A stretch of 64,000 bases of DNA from JBHOQS01 sp042408875. GTDB taxonomy: Bacteria; Chloroflexota; UBA11872; JBHOQS01. Made by a program: the position numbers and the translations under genes. Shown piece after piece: positions 8,887-17,842 of this stretch; position 1 is the stretch's first letter, and each line of letters opens with the position of its first letter. Where the stretch lies: NCBI GenBank assembly GCA_042408875.1, contig JBHOQS010000006.1, positions 86,340 through 150,339 of the forward strand. The letters run 5' to 3'. The notes beneath the pieces are model-generated. The model made no database searches. It was not told the DNA's origin and saw only the letters and a list, made by a program, of their open reading frames with translations.

Positions 8887-9744
8887 ATGCGTCCAGGTGT
8901 GGTTGGGCTCATGCCGCGCGATCCCCGTAATATCACGGCTGAGACAGCGGCGCGTCTTCGCGCCCACGGCTTCAGCGGTGTCACCGTGCGTATCGAGCAG
9001 CCCCTTGAGGCTGAGCAGGCCGTGTTTGAGCGCGCTGGCCAGATGCTGCGCGACGGCGGTGTGCAGGTCGCCCAGGCAAACCCGAACTATGAAGTGCTGG
9101 TGCATCCGGATCCGCAGCGCCGCGCTCTCGGCATACGGCAGCTCCAGCGGGCCTGCACCGTGGCGCGCTGGCTCGGCGCGGGCAATGTCTACGTCCGCCC
9201 CGGCAGCCTTAACCCGGCCGGGCCCTGGACGCCGCATCCGCACAACACGCGCCTCGCTACCCTCGAGCGCCTTATAGGTGCCCTGCGCGAGGCGGTCAAG
9301 GCTGCCGAGCAAGAAGGCGTGCCACTGAGCCTGGAAGGCGGCGCGGTGTCGCCCCTCGATACCCCTGAGCGCGTGCGCGATGTCATCGAAGCCGTCGGCT
9401 CGCCCTGGCTGCGCTTCAACATGGACCCGGTGAACTTTGTCGGCTCCCTCGCCGATGCCTATAACACCACGACACTGGTGAACCGGCTCTATGATCTCCT
9501 AGGCTCGTATGTTATCTGCGCACATGTAAAGGACTTCCGCGTGGAGAATCGGCTGCTGGTGCAGATGAACGAGTGTCTCCTGGGCGAGGGCTTAATGGAC
9601 CAGGAGATATTCTTGCGTCGCTTCGAAGCCTACTGCCCCGACGGTTTCGTGATGATCGAGCACCTGCCGGACGAGCGTATCCCCGATGCCAAGCGGAACC
9701 TCGACGCGCTCGTGGCGCGGGCCGGGCTGGCCTGGAAGCTCTAG
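8887..9744 (+). CDS. Sugar phosphate isomerase/epimerase-like TIM-barrel protein
   Basis: This 285-residue protein has the AP-endonuclease-2/xylose-isomerase-like TIM-barrel pattern. Metal-site candidates include the Glu of SLEGG, the Asp of FNMDPVNFVG, the His of CAHVKDF and the Glu of MIEHLP, in the expected order. A GGGAGGA ribosome binding site at 8870-8876 sits 10 bp from the start; a nearby upstream ATG at 8880 is out of frame. It is transcribed divergently from the threonine synthase-like gene. The substrate is probably a sugar or polyol derivative; nothing in the sequence fixes it. Confidence 0.85.
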   Translation: MRPGVVGLMPRDPRNITAETAARLRAHGFSGVTVRIEQPLEAEQAVFERAGQMLRDGGVQVAQANPNYEVLVHPDPQRRALGIRQLQRACTVARWLGAGNVYVRPGSLNPAGPWTPHPHNTRLATLERLIGALREAVKAAEQEGVPLSLEGGAVSPLDTPERVRDVIEAVGSPWLRFNMDPVNFVGSLADAYNTTTLVNRLYDLLGSYVICAHVKDFRVENRLLVQMNECLLGEGLMDQEIFLRRFEAYCPDGFVMIEHLPDERIPDAKRNLDALVARAGLAWKL

Positions 9745-9754
9745 CAGCCGCACT

Positions 9755-10744
9755 TCAGGTGGCTGGCACCTCTACCGGCCGGCACTCCCGAACGCTGCGG
9801 TACACTGCATCGGCCAGCAACACGGCGCGAAAGCCGTCCGCTGCCGGAACCGGCGGCGGCGTGCCTTGCACGATAGCGTCCACGAAGGCGCGGTCCTCCT
9901 GCGCGTAGCCACCCTTCTGAGCAAAGGGGAGCTGGGCATAGTCGTGCACTTCAGTCTCGGCGTCGAGCCCGTGGGAGAGCGCAACGCGGTCCAGCTCCTC
10001 GGTCACCAGGGTACGGTGATTGCCGTGGAGCTCCCAGCGCTCGAAGGGGAAAAGCCAGCCGGTGTGGGCGCAGGTGGTGAGGGTGCAGAACCGGCCGTCG
10101 CGCAGCGCTATGAGCACGGCGAAGTCGTCGAAGTCACTGTAGCAGTTCCTGGCGGCGAGGGCATGCACCCAGGCAACTTCGCCGAGCAGCCAGCGGATCA
10201 TGTCGAACTGGTGGATCGGCGTCTCAAAGAGGAAGCCGCCGGTGACCTGCGGATCGGCCGTCCATGGCGGCCGCTGGAGCTCACCGCGGTTCATTTTGAT
10301 ATCTGCAGAGTACGCGACGAAGCCGTTCTCGAGCGCGCGGCGGGCGAACTGGTAGACAGGCGCAAACCGGCGGCTGTGGCCGACCTGACAGAGGCCGCGA
10401 GCGCGATGCGCTGTGTCTAGGAGCGCCCGGCCATCTTCAACCGTTGTGGCAAAGGGCTTTTCCAGGAAGACATGTACGCCGGCGTCGAGGGCCTGCATCG
10501 CTGCATGAGCGTGCTGCACGTTTGGTACGCAAATGTACACCGCATCAATGCCAGCGTCCAGCATGCGCAGCAGGGCATCGGCGCCGCCGAACGATGCTGC
10601 TCCAAGCCGCGCGGCAAGCTCTTGTGCCCGCTCAGGCGCGGCGTCGCCCACTGCGGCGATCTGGACGCGCGCGTCGCTCGCCAAGATCTGCGCGTGTACC
10701 CCACCGATGTAGCCGGCGCCAAAGATCCCCACTCGTAGCGTCAT
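9755..10744 (-). CDS. Gfo/Idh/MocA-family NAD(P)-dependent oxidoreductase
   Basis: ATG at 10744 is chosen because MTLRVGIFGAGYIG places the Rossmann GxGxxG at the N-terminus; the longer frame adds an unrelated 59 residues. The 329-residue length fits the family. EKPFATT carries the conserved Lys, and a GGFLFETPIHQFDMIRWL segment matches the catalytic His/Asp region. These enzymes oxidise or reduce sugars, inositols or amino sugars with NAD(P). It converges with the TIM-barrel isomerase 10 bp away, a common pairing in carbohydrate catabolism. Substrate not determined. Confidence 0.9.
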   Translation of the reverse strand: MTLRVGIFGAGYIGGVHAQILASDARVQIAAVGDAAPERAQELAARLGAASFGGADALLRMLDAGIDAVYICVPNVQHAHAAMQALDAGVHVFLEKPFATTVEDGRALLDTAHRARGLCQVGHSRRFAPVYQFARRALENGFVAYSADIKMNRGELQRPPWTADPQVTGGFLFETPIHQFDMIRWLLGEVAWVHALAARNCYSDFDDFAVLIALRDGRFCTLTTCAHTGWLFPFERWELHGNHRTLVTEELDRVALSHGLDAETEVHDYAQLPFAQKGGYAQEDRAFVDAIVQGTPPPVPAADGFRAVLLADAVYRSVRECRPVEVPAT

Positions 10745-11119
10745 GTCCCTCACCTCTCCACTCTGCATGCCGTCCGAGTCCGCCGCTCCGGCTGGCGTAG
10801 AGGCGGGTGAGAGGGGTACCGCCCTGCACGCCGTACTGATCTGCCCAGTGAAAGTCAGCATACCAGACCGCCGGGTCACGCACCAAGGCCGAAAGCATAT
10901 AGTTGAACTATATAAAAACAAAATATATAAAATAATAAGCTATATAAATAAGCTATGGAAAAATGTACGAAAGTATAAAAGTATATATGTTAAGGTATAT
11001 GTCTTTGTGCTTGTCCTGTGCCTGTCTCCCATACGTGGACTTACGGTGATAGATGATGTCGTAGATGGTGGTAGATGGTGTAGGAGATGCGCCAGAGACT
11101 CCTAGCGTTCTCGGAGGCG
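10745..11119. other. Intergenic AT-rich island with palindrome and short tandem repeat
   Basis: No gene is supported. About 10895-11005 is strikingly AT-rich against a GC-rich background. It begins with a perfect 8+1+8 palindrome, ATATAGTTGAACTATAT, at 10897-10913. GTAGATGGTG is repeated in tandem at 11061-11080. A 9-bp inverted repeat at 11099-11107/11118-11126 overlaps the stop of the following minus-strand gene and may be its terminator. The island lies upstream of the Gfo/Idh/MocA gene. Confidence 0.5.
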
Positions 11120-12997
11120 CTAGGAGAGACGCTGTGGTGGCTGCCAGCGGTTCTCGCGCTCAATCAGCCGCACGCGCTCATCCAGGACAAGGTCTGGCCG
11201 GGCGTTGGCGCCCCGCGCCTGGCTGCCGAAGCGGCTGTCCACTATCGTGGCCAGCGTGCTGCCCAGCAGCGCGACGCCAGCGGCTGCGCTGTCGCTCACC
11301 TCGCTGCTCTGCAAGGAGAGTACGCTGTCCTGCACGACCAGCATAGCTGGCTGCTCGCCTGCCGGGCCGGGTCCGCCGCCGTAGCGCACAATGACATAGG
11401 CGAGTTCAGCAACGCCCGGCGTCCCGCTCGCAGCGGTGATACAGATACAGCCCCAATCTCCCGGCTGGGGGGCGCGCTCGCTGCGATCGGCGGCTGCGCC
11501 CCCCGCGGGGTCATACAGTGAGGTGAGTAAGATCGGCTGGCTGGCGCTGCCGGCGGCGCTGAGCCGTCCGCCGTCGATGCGCAGGCTCGCCCCCGGCGCA
11601 AACGCCACCACGGTGCCGGGTTCGATACGTAGCTCCATGCCCGACCCGATGGTGACCAGGCCGCGCACCAGATACGGACCCTGAGCAGCGGTCAGGACCG
11701 TCTGTTTGGTGATGGGGATCTGGGTGCTCTGCGGAGCGCGGGGCTGGGCGGTGGCTGCAGGTGCGGTTGGGGCTGGCACCACCTGATCGAGAAGGTTTGC
11801 CTCGGGACGGGACATGCGCACCCGCATCTCCGGATAGACCGTCAGCACGATGACGACGATGGCGCTGACAGCGAGCGCAGCCACGCGCCGCCACTCTGGT
11901 GCGGGCAGCGGCAGCGCGGGCACCCGCACGACCGGCAGTGCTGGCCGGCGGATCAGCGCCCGCCCGCGGGCCACCAGCTGCGCCGCCCACTCCGCCGGCG
12001 CAGCGCTGCCCAGACGGCCCACCGCTCGCCACACCAGGAGCCCGCGCGCCGGCACACGTGGCGCGAGCTGGACCGCGGCCGCCCAGGTCAAGAGGGCCCG
12101 CAGCGCTGCTGTTGCCTGGTCGAGCCGGGAGAGCATCAGCGCCCTGGCCTCTGCAGAGGGGAGCCGGAGCGGGAGAACTGTGCGCTGGGCCTGCGCCGTC
12201 TGGCCGGCAGGAGCTGCGCCGCTCTCCGCCGGCGGCGCAGCGGGATAGTGGGAACGGATGACAGGACGCTCGCGCCACGGTGCCGGCGCGCGGCCGCGGC
12301 ACCCGGCCGCCGCAAGCGCCGCGGCAAGCGCCGCACGGACCTCCGGCTGCAGAGCAGACAGGGCTCGCACCTGGACGGCCAGCGCTCGCGCCAGCTGTGG
12401 ACTCGCCTGGCCCAGCGCCTCGACCTGTTCGATCCACCGCCGCCGGACGCGCGTGCTCTCGTAGCTCGCTAACTCGATCTGCCAGGCGACCCGCCCGGGC
12501 TCAAGCGACTCACCAGGCTGCCGCTCGCCCGGCCCCGCAGGCTCCAGGGCAAGCGCGCAGTAGCGCGCGAGCAACTCGTTCAGCGCCGCCTGAGGCACCA
12601 GGTCATGGCCGTGAAGCTCGATGAGCTCGAAGAGTGCCAGGAAGTAGCGGATCGCCAGCTCAACGCGGCCGGCCTGGCTGAGGGTGAGCGCGACCGCAGC
12701 CGCATAATCGATCAACCGACGGAGCAGGAGCCGGTGACCAGACGGCCCGGTCGAGGCCATCTCCACGGCCTGTGCTTGCAGCAGCGCGCTGCGCAGCAGC
12801 AGCCAACTCACGCTCCCCGGCGGCTGGTCTTGCGGGCGCGCTGGCCCGGTCGGCTCGTGCAGATCGACCGCTGCTTGCTGGAGATCGGCAAGCAAGATCC
12901 CGGCGAAGCGCCGCGGCGACACCACGAACCACGCCGTGGAGTGTTGCAGATCAAGCCGCCGCACGTTGCGCTGTCCTGAGGCCATCGAGGCTGCCAT
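11120..12997 (-). CDS. Membrane protein with extracellular right-handed beta-helix-like domain
   Basis: The 625-residue protein has no N-terminal signal. About 370 helical, Ala/Arg-rich residues come first, then a single membrane helix (VAALAVSAIVVIVLTVY) near 370-390. An exposed region of about 230 residues follows. It opens with a Pro/Ala/Thr linker and then VRGLVTIGSGMELRIEPGT, the pattern of pectin-lyase-like beta-helix proteins, with a run of short beta repeats to the end. The topology implies a cytoplasmic N-terminal domain coupled to a surface domain, as in a sensor or an anchor. No family name can be given. It lies divergent from the LuxR-type regulator, across a 585-bp gap. Confidence 0.75.
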   Translation of the reverse strand: MAASMASGQRNVRRLDLQHSTAWFVVSPRRFAGILLADLQQAAVDLHEPTGPARPQDQPPGSVSWLLLRSALLQAQAVEMASTGPSGHRLLLRRLIDYAAAVALTLSQAGRVELAIRYFLALFELIELHGHDLVPQAALNELLARYCALALEPAGPGERQPGESLEPGRVAWQIELASYESTRVRRRWIEQVEALGQASPQLARALAVQVRALSALQPEVRAALAAALAAAGCRGRAPAPWRERPVIRSHYPAAPPAESGAAPAGQTAQAQRTVLPLRLPSAEARALMLSRLDQATAALRALLTWAAAVQLAPRVPARGLLVWRAVGRLGSAAPAEWAAQLVARGRALIRRPALPVVRVPALPLPAPEWRRVAALAVSAIVVIVLTVYPEMRVRMSRPEANLLDQVVPAPTAPAATAQPRAPQSTQIPITKQTVLTAAQGPYLVRGLVTIGSGMELRIEPGTVVAFAPGASLRIDGGRLSAAGSASQPILLTSLYDPAGGAAADRSERAPQPGDWGCICITAASGTPGVAELAYVIVRYGGGPGPAGEQPAMLVVQDSVLSLQSSEVSDSAAAGVALLGSTLATIVDSRFGSQARGANARPDLVLDERVRLIERENRWQPPQRLS

Positions 12998-13582
12998 AGA
13001 TCGCCTTATCTCACGTAGTGCGGATCACGGAGTGCGGAACATCGCGCCAGCTGCTGGAGCCCCGGTCCTCCTGGAGGCAAGTGTATCACTGCAGACGGAT
13101 ACCGACATCCGGTATCTTTTCTTCCGCGGTAGGTGGTTTTCCCGGTCAGGCGCGGCATTTTTCCTACCGCGCTGCGCGTGGCCTGAACACTCACTCGGAC
13201 ACTGGACCGGCAGCAGGGATGCTTGTCCCAGTACTCGGTCTCAGGCCAATCCTCGTATCAGAGGGGATAGGGGGATAAAGAGGGGATAGGGGGATAAAGA
13301 GGTAGCAACAATGGGGAAATCATGAGGCGATTGGGGGGAAAGCCCACTTTGCAGCCCTGCACACTCTCGGCACAATGTACGTGATCCCGAACTGCGAACT
13401 CAGCCCACCTGCCCGGAGGGCTGTGGCGCGCCCGACCCTGTTCACCTGCTGCGCCGTACTGCGAGCCGGTGCGGGGCAGGCACCGGGCGTACAGTGCGCA
13501 AGAGACCAGCCTGTAATCGCTCCGCGGCCATCTGAGGCCGGATAGCGGCCATCTGAGGCCGGATAAATGAGGATAGCGCATC
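12998..13582. promoter_or_regulatory. Divergent control region with G-rich and operator-like tandem repeats
   Basis: No gene is supported. A 19-bp unit is repeated perfectly in tandem at 13261-13279 and 13280-13298 and supplies four runs of 4-5 G, a possible G-quadruplex. Closer to the LuxR-type gene, a 21-bp unit containing GGCCATCTGAGGCC is repeated perfectly in tandem at 13524-13544 and 13545-13565, ending 17 bp before its ATG. The latter position suits autoregulation. Confidence 0.6.
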
Positions 13583-14296
13583 ATGAGACCGCTGACTGTG
13601 CTGGTCGTAAGCAACACTCCCCTCGTTCGCGCCGGGGTGGCGCATGCCTTGGCTGCTGATCAGGGGCTCCGACTGCTCGAGGCGTCGCAGGAGCAGGAGG
13701 GCCAACCTCGTGCAAATGGCCGGGAGCCTGTCGACGTGATCCTGGTCGAAGCTGACGGCTCGCCAGAGGAGGTCAGTGTGGAGGTCGCGCGCTTGCAACG
13801 GCTGGCCCCGAAGGCAGGCATCCTGGTGTTAAGCAGCGCTGAAGAGGTCCAGCACACTGTTGCGGCGTTCAGCGCCGGCGCCCGTGGCTTCGCCCGTATT
13901 GCACGCTTGTTGCCCGACCAACTGTGCGCCGGTGTACGGGCTGTGGGGACAGGGGGCTGGTGGATGTGCCCCGAGACGACGGCGGCCCTCGTTACGCGCC
14001 TGCTCTCGCTGCGCCCGCAGCTCGATGACTTGCTGCGCACCGGGGGGATGCCCAGCCTGCTGTCCAAGCGCGAGCAGCAAGTGCTGGAGCTTGTGGCGCA
14101 GGGAGCGAGCAATAAGGAGATCGCGACCACGCTCTATCTTTCCGAGAACACCGTCAAGACCTACCTGCGCCGGGTGTTCGAGAAGCTCCAGGTGAGCGAC
14201 CGCCGCGAGGCCGCAGAGAAAGCGTTCCACGGACACCGTACGGCTAGTGCGGCGGTGCGGGAACCCCTCGACCGGATGGCGCGTACCGCCTCGTGA
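13583..14296 (+). CDS. LuxR/NarL-type regulator with degenerate receiver domain
   Basis: The 237-residue protein has a receiver-like N-terminus (about 1-120) and a LuxR-type helix-turn-helix at about 158-212 (LSKREQQVLELVAQG, then SNKEIATTLYLSENTVKTYL). The receiver lacks the phosphorylation machinery. The acidic pair is S10-N11, the phospho-acceptor position is E56 in VILVEAD, and the conserved Lys of the GAxGxxxK motif is Ile. It probably signals without phosphorylation or is constitutively active. It lies directly upstream of the surface-protein run, which makes those genes candidate targets. No histidine kinase is nearby. Confidence 0.88.
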   Translation: MRPLTVLVVSNTPLVRAGVAHALAADQGLRLLEASQEQEGQPRANGREPVDVILVEADGSPEEVSVEVARLQRLAPKAGILVLSSAEEVQHTVAAFSAGARGFARIARLLPDQLCAGVRAVGTGGWWMCPETTAALVTRLLSLRPQLDDLLRTGGMPSLLSKREQQVLELVAQGASNKEIATTLYLSENTVKTYLRRVFEKLQVSDRREAAEKAFHGHRTASAAVREPLDRMARTAS

Positions 14297-15056
14297 CGTC
14301 AATCGGGTGACAATTATCCACCTATTTGTCGCCCCACCCGCAGCAAGCGCTGCCAGGCGGGCCCGGGCGGCGGTATAGCGCTGCTGGTTCAGCAGCGCGG
14401 CAGCAGCACCGCCGCGTGGCCCGTCGTGACCGCTCAAGCCCTCCTCTTCCCTCAGCGCCGCCGCTCCGCCAGCCCCCGGGCCTCGCTTGGGTAACCTCTG
14501 TCGCCCGTCAGCGCTCTACCGGATCACCATTCTGCAGCCTTTCGAACCTCACTTGTCCCTCTGTTGAAGCAAAGCGGGCTGCCCCGCCTGTCACCCAAAG
14601 AACACCCTGTCGGATGCTCAAGCGGTCTCCCCACAGGTGCTTTCCGCGCCGGGGCGCCAACGACATACTGGCACTGGAAACGAAACGGCGAGGGTAGCCG
14701 GCTGAAGCGCGGCGCCTCTAGCCGGGGCCGCCCAGTCGGTGCTCCTATGCCCCATCGGGAGTGTGAGACAGCGATGCGTGATACGCTCGAGGCAACCCGC
14801 CGGGCAGCCCCTACCCAGGCTGGCTCGCCCCGCGGGCGCGACCCACCGTATGGTGCACCAGCTTGCCGGCATGTTGCCCGTGCCTCCCGGCGAGAGCCCG
14901 TGGCACGCTAGATGGCAGGGCGGAGGAACCTGCCCACGCAGGCCGGCAGGAAACGGTGGGGGCGGTGCAATGCGCGACATCCTCTCTTCCGCAGAGGCGA
15001 GGTCTCTGCGAGAGCTTCAGAGCGATAGCTTCATGAGGTGTAAGGAGTAATTGAGT
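14297..15056. other. Intergenic region upstream of the surface-protein run
   Basis: About 760 bp with no convincing gene; open frames here have Arg/Pro-rich, non-protein composition. A single DnaA-box-like TTATCCAC occurs at 14314-14321. Short hairpins (for example GCAGAG/CTCTGC around 14993-15011) precede the ribosome binding site AAGGAG at 15042-15047. I see no recognisable riboswitch. Confidence 0.4.
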
Positions 15057-16526
15057 ATGGACGATCGTGGTGCAAAACGGTGGCTCGCCCTCGTCGCCGC
15101 CGCCAGCGCAGCGCTCTCCCTGGCGCTGCCGGCGCTGTCGTCAGCCGACAGCTTCCGTATTCGGCGACTCGACGATGGCAGCGCGGCGGCGATCGGTCAG
15201 GCAACGCAGAAGACGAACCAGGACCAGTGGGGCATCTCGAAGGCCTGGGGCGACCAGAGCGCCGATGTCGATCAGGACGCCTCGAACACGGGCGCCAACA
15301 TCGGCGTGCAGAAGAGCTACGTCGACGCCGACAGCAAGGCTATCAACGCGGCCAAGAGCGGCGATGTCAAGTCGGTGGGCAACGCCACGCTGGTCGTGGT
15401 GGCGGCCAAGCAAAAGGCCTCGGCCGATGCCTGGGGAAACAATTCCGGCGATATTACGCAGGTGAATAACGCCGGGGCGTCCTCGTCGGGCGACAACAAC
15501 GCCAATGGCGGCAACGCCAATGCCCGCACAGGTAACGCGACGGCCGACAGCGGCGACATCTCCGTCTCCTCCGATGATGCCAAGAACTACGGCGGCAATG
15601 GCGGGAACGCCGGCGCAGCTGTAGCCGTCGGCGGGGCCAACGCAGTGCCGATCGCCAGCGGCAATGCTGGAGCCAGCAACACGTCGAAGGCCAAGGCGTA
15701 TGGCGGTGGCACCGGCGATGCCGACGGCGGGACGTCTGCCTGCGTGCCGATCGCAGCGAGCGGTGATACCGGCAATGCCAGCTCCAGCGGCGGGAACACC
15801 GGGAATAACACCACCGGGAACAGCAACTCCTCCAACAGCGGCAATGCCACCAACACCGGTGGCGCCGGTGGTGCTGCGACGAGTGGCGCCGCTGGAAGTG
15901 CCAGCAATGGTACCTGCACCAGCTCGGCGAACGGCGGCTCGACGGGCGATGCGCCGACGAGCGCGCAGACCGGGCAGAGCAGCGCGACGGCGACCGGCGG
16001 CGGGAACGCTTCGACCAGCAATAACAGCGCACCGGCCACGGCCACCAACACCGGCGGCGCGGGCGGCAGCACCGGCAACGCTACGACCTCGGCCAGCAAC
16101 AGTGGCAGCACCGGCGGCAATGGTGCAGCCAACGTGGCAACTGGCGGGAGCGCCAATGGCGGCACGGCCGGCAATGCAGCGCTGGGCGGCACCACTGGCG
16201 ATAACCTGGTCGGCGCCTACGGGAATGCCGGCGGCACCGCAGGCAACAACCTGGGCCCGGTGTCCGTCAACACGCAGGGCACGTCCAACGCGACCAGCGG
16301 CTCGGCGACGACCAACGGTGGCGCGACGGCGAGCACCGGCGTGACGGTGAGCCAGTCCCAGCCGCAGACGCTGACCCAGACGGCCGGGAACACCTCCACG
16401 GTCGATCTGGAGCAGCGGGTGCGCTCTCGGCTGGACCAGAGCCAGCGGGCATGGCCGAACCTGACCAATACTACCTCAGCGTCCGGCCAGAGCAACGATC
16501 CGATCACGACGACGATGGGGCACTGA
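15057..16526 (+). CDS. Secreted Gly/Asn/Ser/Thr-rich repeat protein
   Basis: ATG at 15057 lies 9 bp after AAGGAG and is preferred to the TTG at 15051. The 489-residue product has a signal peptide (basic KRW, then a hydrophobic Ala/Leu core ending near residue 31). Residues about 40-140 carry a repeat with SGDVKSVG at 101-108 and WGNNSGDITQV further on. From about 140 to 430 it is almost pure Gly/Asn/Ala/Ser/Thr with GNA and NTGG words. The same SGD...G.N.G.I.V repeat occurs in the large protein at 17843-21622. Low complexity and export suggest a surface or extracellular structural role; no family is recognised. Confidence 0.8.
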   Translation: MDDRGAKRWLALVAAASAALSLALPALSSADSFRIRRLDDGSAAAIGQATQKTNQDQWGISKAWGDQSADVDQDASNTGANIGVQKSYVDADSKAINAAKSGDVKSVGNATLVVVAAKQKASADAWGNNSGDITQVNNAGASSSGDNNANGGNANARTGNATADSGDISVSSDDAKNYGGNGGNAGAAVAVGGANAVPIASGNAGASNTSKAKAYGGGTGDADGGTSACVPIAASGDTGNASSSGGNTGNNTTGNSNSSNSGNATNTGGAGGAATSGAAGSASNGTCTSSANGGSTGDAPTSAQTGQSSATATGGGNASTSNNSAPATATNTGGAGGSTGNATTSASNSGSTGGNGAANVATGGSANGGTAGNAALGGTTGDNLVGAYGNAGGTAGNNLGPVSVNTQGTSNATSGSATTNGGATASTGVTVSQSQPQTLTQTAGNTSTVDLEQRVRSRLDQSQRAWPNLTNTTSASGQSNDPITTTMGH

Positions 16527-16540
16527 CGTAGAATACCAGC

Positions 16541-16594
16541 GCCGCCACAGTTCACGGCATTAGCAATAACAGCAATGCCGTGAACTGTAGCGGC
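16541..16594. terminator. Long inverted repeat after the Gly/Asn-rich gene
   Basis: Arms at 16541-16561 and 16574-16594 pair over 21 bp with one C-A mismatch, around a 12-nt loop. The position, 15 bp after a stop codon, suggests a terminator or a processing/stability hairpin between co-oriented genes. No U tract follows. Confidence 0.6.
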
Positions 16595-16611
16595 CGTAAG
16601 GTCGGAGCGTC

Positions 16612-17676
16612 GTGGCCCAGGCGGCGATGCGCGCCGGCACTGCGCCGGACGCATCGCCGCCTGCACCAGCACCGGAGGCTATCCGGTGCCGGATCGCTCG
16701 AGCGGTCAGGGGACGGGGGAGCGCCGGGAATGGGTGGATGATGTGGCAGTGTCTCGTCAAACAACCCGGCGCTCCCGCTCCCCCATCAGAGCACCCGCTG
16801 GAGGCAGTGCGGGTGCGCACGGAAGCTGCAGCAGGACTGCGGCCAGATTGGCGGTTCACCATGGTACCTTTTCTCGCGCACGTATACTCGTTCGCTGGTC
16901 CGCTGGGGCGGATAGGCCGCGGACGGGCTGCTCTCGCAGCAGGTGTCCTGCTAGCCGGCGCCCTGGGGCTGTACACCGTGGCCGCGTGGGCGCATGAGCC
17001 GCCGGAGGCTGCGCCCAGTGGCGAGGTTGAAGCTGTTGCTGCTCTGCCGCCGGGAGCCGCCGATGCTATGGAGCAGGGCGTCAGCGACGCCCTGCCTGCT
17101 GGCGTCTCCACGGCCGTGGAGACGGCTGTGGAAGAGGTGGAGAGCAGCGACCAGACCGCTGTCCGCAGTGGGTCCAGCGCGGTGAGTTCCACCAGCACTG
17201 TGGTGACGGCTGTGCAGCAGGCCACCAGCGCAGGCCAGGTGGAGGTCGGGCCGGTTCCGCCCGGAGCGGTGCGCCGGAGCTTCCGCGTCTGTACGCCAGG
17301 CGACCAGGCAACGGCCCAGGCGATCGGCCAGTTCATCGCCGGGCGAAGTTTCAGCGCTACGCTGCGTGCCCTGCCGGATGGGTGCGCCGAGCTGATCGTG
17401 GATGTGAACGTGACCTCCACACCGAACGTGCAGAGCACAGGCACGCAGACCAGCATCCTGAGTGTGACCCCCATGCAGCGCGATGCCCAGACGCCTGATC
17501 GCATCACGGTGCAGATCTCGACTACCCGCGGAACGACTACTGCGGTGATCTCAAACACGCTGCCGCAGCTCGATCTCCAGCTACCAGAGGCGGGCCGCCG
17601 GGCGCTTGAGGGCCTGCGGCCCAGGGATAGGTCGAGCCTTCAGCGCTTCCTGGACGAGCTGTTGCGGAACAACTAG
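16612..17676 (+). CDS. Hypothetical secreted or membrane-anchored protein
   Basis: The open frame from a GTG at 16612 gives 354 residues. The true start may be the in-frame ATG at 16738 or 16861. From 16861 the protein would begin just before basic GRIGRGR and a hydrophobic segment (AALAAGVLLAGALGLYTVAA), a good signal or anchor. The rest has an Ala/Val/Ser/Thr-rich part and then a compact C-terminal region (about 240-354) with two Cys. It lies in the same direction between two repeat-rich surface proteins. No family is recognised. Confidence 0.65.
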   Translation: MAQAAMRAGTAPDASPPAPAPEAIRCRIARAVRGRGSAGNGWMMWQCLVKQPGAPAPPSEHPLEAVRVRTEAAAGLRPDWRFTMVPFLAHVYSFAGPLGRIGRGRAALAAGVLLAGALGLYTVAAWAHEPPEAAPSGEVEAVAALPPGAADAMEQGVSDALPAGVSTAVETAVEEVESSDQTAVRSGSSAVSSTSTVVTAVQQATSAGQVEVGPVPPGAVRRSFRVCTPGDQATAQAIGQFIAGRSFSATLRALPDGCAELIVDVNVTSTPNVQSTGTQTSILSVTPMQRDAQTPDRITVQISTTRGTTTAVISNTLPQLDLQLPEAGRRALEGLRPRDRSSLQRFLDELLRNN

Positions 17677-17842
17677 CTGCTGGCGCTAGCTACCGGAGAC
17701 GCCGGGCACGACCACGGACAGGAAGACGGCCGGCGCGGCCGCGAGAGGGTGAGGGGACGGCGATGGTGCATGTGACGAGGGCAAGCCGGAACAGGGGCGC
17801 CCAGAGGGCGCCGCTGCATCCCGCGCAGGAGGGGGCGGAGTA

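Noticed and set aside
8740..9312. Extended N-terminus of the threonine synthase-like frame
   Set aside because: It overlaps the divergent isomerase and lacks homologous character; ATG 8739 has a ribosome binding site and starts the zinc ribbon.
14314..14321. DnaA-box-like TTATCCAC as evidence for oriC
   Set aside because: Only one box is present, with no AT-rich unwinding region, dnaA or dnaN nearby.
14700..15000. Possible riboswitch before the Gly/Asn-rich gene
   Set aside because: GC-rich with several hairpins, but no conserved core of a known class (cobalamin, TPP, c-di-GMP) could be matched.
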